Origin: JACRAR01 sp041665185
GTDB lineage: Bacteria > Pseudomonadota > Gammaproteobacteria > Burkholderiales > Rhodocyclaceae
NCBI GenBank assembly: GCA_041665185.1
Contig: JBAYJH010000123.1
Location: 1 to 12,970, forward strand
Length of the DNA stretch: 12,970 bases
Direction: 5' to 3'
The notes beneath the pieces were generated by a model. The model was not told the DNA's origin. It did no database searches and saw only the letters and a list, made by a program, of their open reading frames with translations. The number at the start of each line of letters is the position of its first letter. Position 1 is the stretch's first letter. Made by a program: the position numbers and the translations under genes. This document shows, piece after piece, positions 6,811 to 12,970 of this stretch.

Positions 6811-7762
6811 CTTGCATCTCCGTGTCGACGAGGGCCATGGCCGGCAGCAGATCCGCAGCCCACCAGCGTCCGGGGTCGGCGTCGATCGCCGTGGAAAGAA
6901 ACCCGTAGGCGGATTCGGCGGAGGCATGCTCGGCGGCCAGGCCGATCGGCCCGCCTTCCAGGCGATAGTGTGCGGGTCCGAGGTAGCGGCAGGTGAAGGC
7001 CCCGAGATCGCTCCCCGTATGGGTCGCCATGCGCAATGCTCCTCCCGCCAGCGCCCGGGGCCTGCCCATGAAGGTAGGCTGGATCCTCGCTGCGCCTTCG
7101 GTGGCCGGGGTGTCGGCTAGCACCACCAGGCATTCCCGGTGTTTCAGCATCTGGTAAAAGGGCCGCAAGCCGGCTTCCTGGTCCAGGATACGACCGCCGT
7201 TCATCCAGCGTTCCATGCCGCGATATTTGTCGTGGAAGTGCTTGCGCACCGCCGCCGCGACGCGCGGGTCGGCGGTGACTTCCGAGGATATCGCATTCAC
7301 CTTGATCCCCATCTGGCCGAGGAACACGATGCCGAGGGTGAAGCTGTCGAAGTGTGGCGTCAGCAGCACCAGGCCTCGCTCGCGTCGGCGGCAGGCGTTC
7401 AGGAATTCCTCCGGCGCAGAGTCGCAGTGCAATTCCGCCACCCGTCCCGCGGCGATCAATTGCCCCTCGAATTCCTCGCGGCTTTCCGTCTCGAAGCGCT
7501 TGCGCACCAGGCCGCCCAGCGCCGCGTCATCCAGGTCGGGGTAAAGCCGGCGAAAGCCCACCGCCGATTGCCGATAGACATGCCGCCAGCCGAGTGCCAG
7601 GGATCGCCAGTCGCGCCCGAAGCGGCCATTCACTTTACCCCTCAGCCAGGACAGGCGATAACCCACGGCGAGCGGCAGGCGCGCGATCAACGGCAGGAAT
7701 GCGCCGAAGTCGGCCGCATGCAGCAGCCTCGCCAGGCTCCAAACGGCATCGCGCAATGTCAC
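6803..7762 (-). CDS. LpxL-like acyltransferase (LPLAT superfamily), atypical motif
   Basis: A 319-residue protein of the lysophospholipid/lipid A acyltransferase superfamily, members of which move a fatty acyl chain from acyl-ACP or acyl-CoA to a lipid or sugar at the inner membrane. Support comes from the layout: a hydrophobic/basic N-terminal region, LVLLTPHFDSFTLG at residues 131-144 where the family has its HX4D/E motif, VVLADTPATEG at 213-223, FMGRPRALAGGALRMATHTG at 231-250 where LpxL has the FFG...tGpa.LA block, and RWWAADLL near the end. The catalytic histidine is present (H137), but position +5 is threonine; an aspartate lies at +2. The start is a GTG in a GTGA overlap with the preceding stop, chosen because longer versions (to 7858) overlap that gene heavily. 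It could acylate a sugar or a lipid carrier, or be inactive. Confidence 0.82.
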   Translation of the reverse strand: MTLRDAVWSLARLLHAADFGAFLPLIARLPLAVGYRLSWLRGKVNGRFGRDWRSLALGWRHVYRQSAVGFRRLYPDLDDAALGGLVRKRFETESREEFEGQLIAAGRVAELHCDSAPEEFLNACRRRERGLVLLTPHFDSFTLGIVFLGQMGIKVNAISSEVTADPRVAAAVRKHFHDKYRGMERWMNGGRILDQEAGLRPFYQMLKHRECLVVLADTPATEGAARIQPTFMGRPRALAGGALRMATHTGSDLGAFTCRYLGPAHYRLEGGPIGLAAEHASAESAYGFLSTAIDADPGRWWAADLLPAMALVDTEMQDV

Positions 7763-8505
7763 GATGCGGCATCCACCATGCGTCGCGCAAACCTCTCCAC
7801 ATCGCCGGGACGGTTGATCGAAAAACAGGGGGTTTCTATGGGCAGGCGATGCGACCATTTGCTTTCAAATAGCTTTCCGCTACGCACCACTCTATCCGCG
7901 AATTCCTCTGTCGCGTGCTCCTTGTGGGTGCCCGACCAATGTTCGCAATAGGCGTCCACCACCGCAACCTCCAAGCCGCGCTCGGCCGCGGCGAGTGCGA
8001 CATCGGTGGCGTAGAGATCGAAGCCCAGTTCCGGGTCAAGCTGCAAGCCGCTCGACAGGCGCACTGCGAACAACATTTCGTCCAGGCTGCGCGCCCGACA
8101 GGGCAATGTCGCACTTTCGCACAACAGAGTGCCGCGGTCCAACACGTGACCGGCACGCCTGGCCGCCGTCTCTGTTCCGGCCACGCCATAGACACCGGCG
8201 ACCGCCAGCCGGGGGAATTGCCTCGCCGCCAGGTCCAAACCGCTAATGAATTGGGCATCCCAGCCCGGCGGCAGGAACACATCCTGATGCACCCACACCA
8301 GCCATTCGCAGGCGAGCAATTGTTGCCGAGCGGCCGAGAAAGCCGCCGCCGCTGAAGGGGCGTTGAAGTAAAGGGCATGCTGGTAGGCACCGCTATTCAG
8401 ACAGTCCGAGGCCAGCAGGCGGCGACCCAGGATCTGGGCGTCGCTGACGCAGGTGACAAAACCCAGTTTCCGACTCTTCGCCTGACTTTTCGACATTTTC
8501 GACAT
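7759..8505 (-). CDS. Small StrF-type GT-A glycosyltransferase-like protein
   Basis: A 248-residue protein matching the pattern of the StrF-like glycosyltransferase group (Glyco_tranf_2_5). It begins with LGFVTCVSDAQIL at residues 14-26, has VWVHQDVFLPPGW at 70-82 (the metal/donor site region), AGVYGVAG at 103-110, SLDEMLFAVR at 140-149, GFDLYATDVAL at 161-171 and a final H-x-S-G at 189-192. These are the family's landmarks, though GFDLYATDVAL is a variant of the more common FHFYDVD motif. It is probably cytosolic or membrane-associated and transfers a sugar in the same pathway. Two in-frame ATGs nine bases apart (8505 and 8496) could start it. The first was chosen for its better spacing from a weak GTGAG, eight bases after the preceding stop. 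Confidence 0.85.
   Translation of the reverse strand: MSKMSKSQAKSRKLGFVTCVSDAQILGRRLLASDCLNSGAYQHALYFNAPSAAAAFSAARQQLLACEWLVWVHQDVFLPPGWDAQFISGLDLAARQFPRLAVAGVYGVAGTETAARRAGHVLDRGTLLCESATLPCRARSLDEMLFAVRLSSGLQLDPELGFDLYATDVALAAAERGLEVAVVDAYCEHWSGTHKEHATEEFADRVVRSGKLFESKWSHRLPIETPCFSINRPGDVERFARRMVDAAS
8488..8505 (-). repeat. Tandem 9-base repeat at the start codon
   Basis: Two perfect copies of ATGTCGAAA (minus strand), giving the N-terminus MSKMSK and two possible start codons. It probably arose by slippage and has no obvious regulatory meaning beyond the start ambiguity. Confidence 0.8.
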
Positions 8506-8513
8506 TCATCGTC

Positions 8514-9572
8514 TCACAAGAAGTCCGTATCGCCGCCCATCCACCACCAGCGCGTCGCCGCAGTTTCTTCGGCGGAATAATCCTCCGGCCGTGCCAAGGC
8601 CAGGAAAGCCCCGCTCGGCGTTTCCTCCATTTCTCCGCCGGCGGCCCTGCGGAAAACCGCCGCCGCCGCGGGACTCGCCCAGGCGCTCAGAGTAGTTGCC
8701 CCGAACCGCGCCGCCTCGTCTCGCGCCGCGCTGACTGCGGCGGGGAAAGCCTTGCGCGGGCCGATCACGTCGAGCAGTTCGGCGCCGTCTCCCGCAAACC
8801 GCATCACCACGATGGACAGCGGCGTGCCGGTAAGCCGCCAGCGCAGGATCAACAGGCGGTATTGGCGGTCCGGTCGAGCGATGAAGCGCCAGCGCAGGTA
8901 ATCGGCGTCGCGCACGCCCAGCACGAAATCCTGAAAATCCCGCCGCATCGCCTGCCAGACAGCCTGAACCTGTTGATCGGCACCCCGGCCGGATGTGTTC
9001 GGCGCGTCCGGCGCATCCAGCCCATCCAACGCAGACCGGCTCAACCACAACGGCAGGCGGGTGCGCCGTGCCGGCCAACGCAATTGCGTGATGATACCCG
9101 CATCGCGGTACAAACCGAGCGTGGTGCCGAGCTTTAGCGCCCGGTGATTGGGAAATCCGAAGGCGATCCGGTAAGGCTTGTCGGCGCCCACCCGCTGGGC
9201 AAAGAAATGGCTACAGACCTGCTGGAAAGGACCCTTGCGCGTCATGATCCCGCGCATGTCCGGGGTGACCATGACGTCGCCGATCTGCAAGCCGTGCACC
9301 GTTTGTCCCTGCCACGCGAGCAGGCGCGGGATGCCGGCGTAGTGCGCCACCAGGTGTCCCTCCTCATCCCACATGCCGACCGCCTCGCCCCGGCCTGGCC
9401 CGTATTTCCACGCGAACCAGGCAGACGGTATCTGCTGCTCGAAGACCGTGTTGAATAAGGTCAACACCGCGACTGCATCGTCGGGGCCGATGTTGCGAAT
9501 CACGAAGCGCCGCGTGCCGAAGCGGCACTCGGTGGAGACTTCCTGTTTCTGTCTTGACAACACGGACGCCAA
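8514..9572 (-). CDS. Tandem GNAT-fold acyltransferase-like protein
   Basis: A 352-residue protein with features of two-domain GNAT acyltransferases found in polysaccharide loci. The N-terminal domain has WFAWKYGPG at residues 52-60, HYAGIPRLL at 77-85, IGDVMVTPDMRG at 97-108 (the beta4 strand leading to the acyl-CoA loop) and FGFPNHRALKLG at 139-149. A second domain begins near 205, with YLRWRFIARPDRQYRL at 225-240, and ends in WWWMGGDTDFL, a tail typical of this group. The likely role is acyl transfer to an amino sugar or other group of the glycan; donor and acceptor are unknown. No ATG is available near the N-terminus: TTG at 9572 (GAG four bases upstream) is used, with GTG at 9563 as an alternative. 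The gene follows the radical SAM stop by five bases. Confidence 0.82.
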   Translation of the reverse strand: MASVLSRQKQEVSTECRFGTRRFVIRNIGPDDAVAVLTLFNTVFEQQIPSAWFAWKYGPGRGEAVGMWDEEGHLVAHYAGIPRLLAWQGQTVHGLQIGDVMVTPDMRGIMTRKGPFQQVCSHFFAQRVGADKPYRIAFGFPNHRALKLGTTLGLYRDAGIITQLRWPARRTRLPLWLSRSALDGLDAPDAPNTSGRGADQQVQAVWQAMRRDFQDFVLGVRDADYLRWRFIARPDRQYRLLILRWRLTGTPLSIVVMRFAGDGAELLDVIGPRKAFPAAVSAARDEAARFGATTLSAWASPAAAAVFRRAAGGEMEETPSGAFLALARPEDYSAEETAATRWWWMGGDTDFL

Positions 9573-9577
9573 AATAC

Positions 9578-11014
9578 TCAGTTCATATAAAGGTCGATGC
9601 GATTATTCGTCTGCTGGAAGTCACGCATCTTCGCGACGACCTCGCCCAGCTCCTCGTTGCTGGCCCCACCCGCATGTTCCTTGAGATTAAGCCGGGGGCG
9701 GTCGTCCAGGCGGTAATCGCTCGCCGCATCGGGCAGCAGCAGCCCCTTTTCTTCCGCAAGATCGTATAGCGGCGTTCCGCGCAGCGGCATGTACAGGAAG
9801 AAGGCGAAGAATTCAGGGCGGATAGCCTCATTGATGCGCAAGGTTTCCAGCATGTTTTCGCGGGTTTCGAAGGGCATGCCGACAATGTTGAAGGTCAGCC
9901 GGTTGATGCCGACCTTTCTGGCATTTTCGGCCGCCGCGAGTATCTGGTCGTTACTCATCTTGCGCCCCAGAAAACTGTTGCGATAGCTTTCCGACCCGCT
10001 TTCCAGTCCAAACGAGACCCAGCGACAACCCGCATCATAGGCGACCCTGAAGAATTCCTCATCCATAAACTCCACCCTCGCGCTGATGGAGAACGGTAGC
10101 CCGATGCGCTTGCCGTAGAGTTCCAGCAGCCGGTACACATGGCGAACGTCAAAGAGAAACAATTCGTCCCAGAACTCGAAAAGGTTGACCCCGTAACGGT
10201 CCCTGAGCCGAGCGAGTTCTTCGACCAGGCGCTCGGGATCGTACTTGCGCAAGTAGCTTCCCCGCCCTCGATACTGTTCGAGCATCACCGTGTTGTTGCA
10301 GTAGGTGCAACGGTAGGGGCATCCCCGCCCGCTCATGACCGGCAGGCCCTTCTTGCTGTAGGTCGATACCACCCAGGGCCCCAGGTTGCCATCCTGGTCC
10401 TCGTAAATCGCGTAGTCGGGGAAGGGCAGGGCAGTCAAATCTTCGCTGAGTACCGGCGCCGACTTGACTACGTCGCGCTGCGCCGATTTCTCCCAAAGCC
10501 CGGGAATAGCCTCCGCGGAGTCGTCCATCAACTTGCGAATCAGCCCGACCAGCGGCGCCTCGCCGTCCCCCACGCAAACATGCGTGACCGCATCGGCGGC
10601 CAGGGTTTCGTCCGGGCTGAGGATTGCCTGATAGCCGCCGATTATCAGCGGCATTTCAGGCAGGCGGGAATGAATTGCCTGAAAGTAGGGCTGCATCGGC
10701 TCCCAATGCGGACTCATACACGACGCGGCAATCAGGTTCGGGCGGAACGCCGACACCTGCTGAACAAATCCATTCACGGTGTAGCGTTCGTCGGCCGGAT
10801 CGTTATGGTCGTGGATGATCGGGAACAGCCGGACCTCGATGTCGGGGATTTCCCGCTTGGCGTATGCCGAGAGACAGGCCAATGGCATGTTCATGGCATT
10901 TCCGTCCGAGGAGTAATAGGTCAACGCCAGGCGAAAGGGACTCCCGGAAGAGGCGATGCTCTTCGCCGGTGCTGCCGCCTGCTTCAAGTTTTGCCAAAAG
11001 CGAATTACTTCCAT
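9578..11014 (-). CDS. Radical SAM protein with B12-binding-type domain
   Basis: A 478-residue radical SAM enzyme. Residues about 28-165 form an N-terminal B12-binding-type Rossmann domain, with RPNLIAASCMSPHWEPM at 91-107 and IIGGYQAILSPDETL at 124-138, followed by the conserved ADAVTHVCVGDGE at 140-152. The classical cobalamin-ligand motif DxHxxG is not visible. The radical SAM core has the iron-sulfur cluster motif CPYRCTYCN with C232, C236 and C239, then FWDELFLFD at 281-289, FGLESGSE at 335-342 and FNIVGMPFET at 375-384. Members of this class C-methylate, rearrange or otherwise modify unactivated carbons. In this locus a sugar or lipid-carrier modification is the natural guess, but the substrate is unknown. 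The ATG at 11014 has a near-perfect ribosome site, stronger than any other in the operon. Confidence 0.9.
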   Translation of the reverse strand: MEVIRFWQNLKQAAAPAKSIASSGSPFRLALTYYSSDGNAMNMPLACLSAYAKREIPDIEVRLFPIIHDHNDPADERYTVNGFVQQVSAFRPNLIAASCMSPHWEPMQPYFQAIHSRLPEMPLIIGGYQAILSPDETLAADAVTHVCVGDGEAPLVGLIRKLMDDSAEAIPGLWEKSAQRDVVKSAPVLSEDLTALPFPDYAIYEDQDGNLGPWVVSTYSKKGLPVMSGRGCPYRCTYCNNTVMLEQYRGRGSYLRKYDPERLVEELARLRDRYGVNLFEFWDELFLFDVRHVYRLLELYGKRIGLPFSISARVEFMDEEFFRVAYDAGCRWVSFGLESGSESYRNSFLGRKMSNDQILAAAENARKVGINRLTFNIVGMPFETRENMLETLRINEAIRPEFFAFFLYMPLRGTPLYDLAEEKGLLLPDAASDYRLDDRPRLNLKEHAGGASNEELGEVVAKMRDFQQTNNRIDLYMN

Positions 11015-11022
11015 TGAGCGCG

Positions 11023-11030
11023 CCTCCTTT
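11023..11030 (-). promoter_or_regulatory. Strong Shine-Dalgarno for the radical SAM gene
   Basis: AAAGGAGG on the minus strand, eight bases before the ATG at 11014. It is the best ribosome site in the window and indicates independent, efficient initiation after the 81-base spacer that follows wzt. I see no convincing promoter or terminator in that spacer. Confidence 0.8.
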
Positions 11031-11095
11031 GTATCCCGGCTCCGGCCAGGTGAATCTCCATCCGCTGCGCCGACTCGCGATGGCTTGGGGACAGG

Positions 11096-12334
11096 TCAAG
11101 CCGCCGTCCGCCATTCGTGCGGAAGTTCCACGATTCCTTGCGCCGCCCCATCCTGGCTGACTTCCAGCGTCAGGCATTGCGTTGCCAGGTCATAAGGATG
11201 CAGGCCCAACTCGCAAACCAGAAATGCCGAAAATCGGTATTCTCCCTTCATTAGCGGGAGGCGCGGAAAAACCACGGTGGCGTGACCTCTGCCGCGCGCA
11301 TCCACCACCACGGCGTCCGCATGGCCGATCGAGAATACACTGGAAACGGTGATGCCTGCCGCGTTCTCGATTCCGAACGCCACCGATGGCTGCGGCAGCG
11401 ACGGGTCGATCATGAAGTCCACGGTCACCGCCAGCGTGCTCGCCAGCGACTTGGCCTGCAAGTGGGTCCCGCAGGTGTCGCCGCACTGGCCATGGACCGC
11501 GACGATACGTCCCGACGAGGGCGGCGCCATTGCAGCGTCGGGCACCCCGCTCGCAGCTTCGCCCGATGTCCCTGCCGCTGGAGCGGCGGCGCCGGACTCG
11601 ACCGCCAGGGCCGTATTGTAGGCGGCTGTCACCCGTGCTGCGCTGTCCAGCATGCGTGCCTGGCCATGTTCCAGCCACAATGCCCGCTGGCACAGTACAT
11701 CGACCTGATAAGTCGAATGCGAGCAGAACAGGATCGTCTTGCCGGCGTCCTTCAAGGCGATGATCCGGTCGAAGGATTTGCGCGCGAACTCGCCGTCGCC
11801 TACCGAGAGCGCTTCGTCCACCACCAGGATGTCCGGGTCCACGCTGATGGCGATGGAAAACGCCAGGCGCACATACATGCCGCTCGAATAGGTTTTGACC
11901 GGCTGGTCGATGAAATCGCGGATGCCGGAAAAGTCGATTATCTCCTCGCAACAGGCGTCGATTTCGGCGGCCGACATGCCGAGTATCGAGGCGTTCAGAT
12001 AGATATTTTCCCGCCCGGAGAAGTCCGGATTGAATCCCGCACCGAGTTCCAGCAGCGGGGCAATGCGGCCATTGACGCGCAAGGTTCCCGCGGTCGGCGC
12101 CAGCGTCCCGCAAATCAACTGTAGCAAGGTCGATTTGCCGGCGCCGTTGCGGCCGACTATTCCCAGCACTTCGCCTTGTCGGACCTCGATATCGATGCCG
12201 CGAATCGCCCAGAACTCGCGGAAGAATTTTCGTTGTCCGCGCCACAGCATCTGCTTGAGGCGGTCGGAGGGGCAGTCGTAGAGTTCATAGCGCTTGGCCA
12301 GCCCCGTTGCGCTGATGACGATATCAGAGGACAT
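11096..12334 (-). CDS. wzt: Wzt, ABC polysaccharide exporter ATPase with C-terminal domain
   Basis: A 412-residue ATPase that powers export of the completed undecaprenol-linked glycan across the inner membrane together with Wzm. The nucleotide-binding domain shows Walker A GRNGAGKST at residues 61-69, signature YSSGM at 149-153, Walker B DILVVDEA at 168-175 and the switch histidine H206 in FCSHS. An Ala/Gly/Pro-rich linker at 245-275 leads to a beta-rich C-terminal domain (276-412). This domain is present in Wzt proteins such as those of E. coli O8/O9a, where it recognises the modified non-reducing end of the chain. Here it opens with HGQCGDTCGTH, holding two cysteines three residues apart, which is atypical. 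The ATG overlaps the wzm stop by 11 bases and has AGGGG seven bases upstream. Confidence 0.95.
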   Translation of the reverse strand: MSSDIVISATGLAKRYELYDCPSDRLKQMLWRGQRKFFREFWAIRGIDIEVRQGEVLGIVGRNGAGKSTLLQLICGTLAPTAGTLRVNGRIAPLLELGAGFNPDFSGRENIYLNASILGMSAAEIDACCEEIIDFSGIRDFIDQPVKTYSSGMYVRLAFSIAISVDPDILVVDEALSVGDGEFARKSFDRIIALKDAGKTILFCSHSTYQVDVLCQRALWLEHGQARMLDSAARVTAAYNTALAVESGAAAPAAGTSGEAASGVPDAAMAPPSSGRIVAVHGQCGDTCGTHLQAKSLASTLAVTVDFMIDPSLPQPSVAFGIENAAGITVSSVFSIGHADAVVVDARGRGHATVVFPRLPLMKGEYRFSAFLVCELGLHPYDLATQCLTLEVSQDGAAQGIVELPHEWRTAA

Positions 12335-12970
12335 CGGCGAACCCCTTTCGCGTCGCCTGGAACCATAGCCCGGCCAGCCAGGCCACCAGGCTCGCCAGCG
12401 TGAGGTAGATGACCAGGTCCGACCACAACGGCCACAGACCGTCCAATACCACCCGCCGCGTCTGTTCGATGATCAGCGTCAGCGGGTTGAGGTTGAGCCA
12501 GGGCCGCCATTCCACCGGCAGGGATGCCGGCGGAAAGAATACCGGCGAGAGAAACATCAGGAGGCTGGATACCGTCGGCATGATCTGGCCGAGATCGCGC
12601 ACGAACACGCCGAGCGACCCGAAGAACCAGCCGATGGCCAGTAGCAAAGGCAGCAGGGGCAGAAGCACCAGGGGCAGGGCCAGGATCGATAGCGGCAGGC
12701 CGCCGCGATCCAAGCCGGTCGCCACCAGCAACAGCGCCAAATTAAGCAGCAGATGGAAGAGTCCGGCCAGGGGCGGAATCCACGGCAGGATTTCCAGCGG
12801 GAAGACGACTTTCTTGACCAGGTTCGGTTGATCGAGAACTAGCCGCGGCGCGCGATTGAGCACCTCGGCGAAAAGGGTGAAGACGATCAGTCCGGAATAG
12901 ACGCGCAAGGCAAACTCAAAATCGCTGGGATTCCCTCCTTCCCAACGCGCCTTGAAAATTGTCCGGAATA
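12324..12970 (-). CDS. wzm: Wzm, ABC polysaccharide exporter permease, 5' end missing
   Basis: The membrane subunit of the polysaccharide ABC exporter (ABC-2 type). The frame is open to the right window edge, so about 214 C-terminal residues are visible and the N-terminal part, including the start and first membrane segment, lies outside. Family features are RVYSGLIVFTLFAEVLNRA, the NLVKKVVFPLEILP block that contacts the ATPase, and several hydrophobic segments, including a very leucine-rich one and LLMFLSPVFFPPASLP. The NPLTLIIEQTR stretch and the final membrane segment are also typical. An internal TTG at 12908 is not the start, since homology-like sequence continues upstream of it. The stop overlaps the wzt start by 11 bases, so the two subunits are translationally coupled. 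Confidence 0.92.
   Translation of the reverse strand, partial: FRTIFKARWEGGNPSDFEFALRVYSGLIVFTLFAEVLNRAPRLVLDQPNLVKKVVFPLEILPWIPPLAGLFHLLLNLALLLVATGLDRGGLPLSILALPLVLLPLLPLLLAIGWFFGSLGVFVRDLGQIMPTVSSLLMFLSPVFFPPASLPVEWRPWLNLNPLTLIIEQTRRVVLDGLWPLWSDLVIYLTLASLVAWLAGLWFQATRKGFADVL

Noticed and set aside
10139..11017. Plus-strand reading frame of 292 codons
   Set aside because: It is antisense to the radical SAM gene, whose cluster motif and strong ribosome site make that gene the real one.
12890..12970. Ten-base direct repeat GTCCGGAATA at 12890 and 12961
   Set aside because: The copies are in different reading frames of wzm, are short, and have no flanking signature of an element.

Overview
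This is a GC-rich window with twelve tightly packed genes, all on the minus strand, so transcription runs from high to low coordinates. The Wzm/Wzt-type ABC polysaccharide exporter, LpxL-like acyltransferase fold, GC content and dense overlaps suggest a proteobacterium, probably beta or gamma. The sequence does not allow a firmer assignment. There are no rRNA, tRNA, CRISPR, insertion sequence or phage features, and no gene-free stretch longer than about 80 bases.

The window is the inner part of a cell-surface polysaccharide locus (O-antigen or capsule type) that uses the ABC-transporter export route. In transcription order it holds: the membrane subunit Wzm (cut by the right edge) and ATPase Wzt with a C-terminal glycan-binding-like domain (12970-11096); a radical SAM protein with a B12-binding-type N-terminal domain (11014-9578); a tandem GNAT-like acyltransferase (9572-8514); a small StrF-type GT-A protein (8505-7759); an LpxL-like membrane acyltransferase (7762-6803); a methyltransferase with a glycosyltransferase-like N-terminal half (6810-5653); a WbbL-like family 2 glycosyltransferase with a C-terminal extension (5675-4545); a second methyltransferase (4512-3730); a PIG-L deacetylase fused to a family 2 glycosyltransferase (3658-1874); and two further family 2 glycosyltransferases (1872-922 and 849-1, the last cut by the left edge).

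The likely joint role is to build a glycan on the cytoplasmic side of the inner membrane, decorate it, and export the finished chain through Wzm/Wzt. The decoration set is unusually rich for so few genes: a deacetylase, two acyltransferase-like proteins, two methyltransferases and a radical SAM enzyme. No Wzx, Wzy or nucleotide-sugar synthesis genes are in view. The genes from 9578 down to 4545 are joined by 4-23 base overlaps or gaps under 10 bases, which indicates translational coupling. Small spacers at 11015-11095, 4513-4544, 3659-3729 and 850-921 divide the operon. Only the 3659-3729 spacer carries a promoter-like -10 box.

The most interesting points are the LpxL-like acyltransferase whose HX4D/E motif lacks the acidic residue, the PIG-L/glycosyltransferase fusion, the methyltransferase with a degenerate glycosyltransferase half, and the possible deacetylation-reacylation pathway they suggest. 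None of this can be proven from sequence alone.
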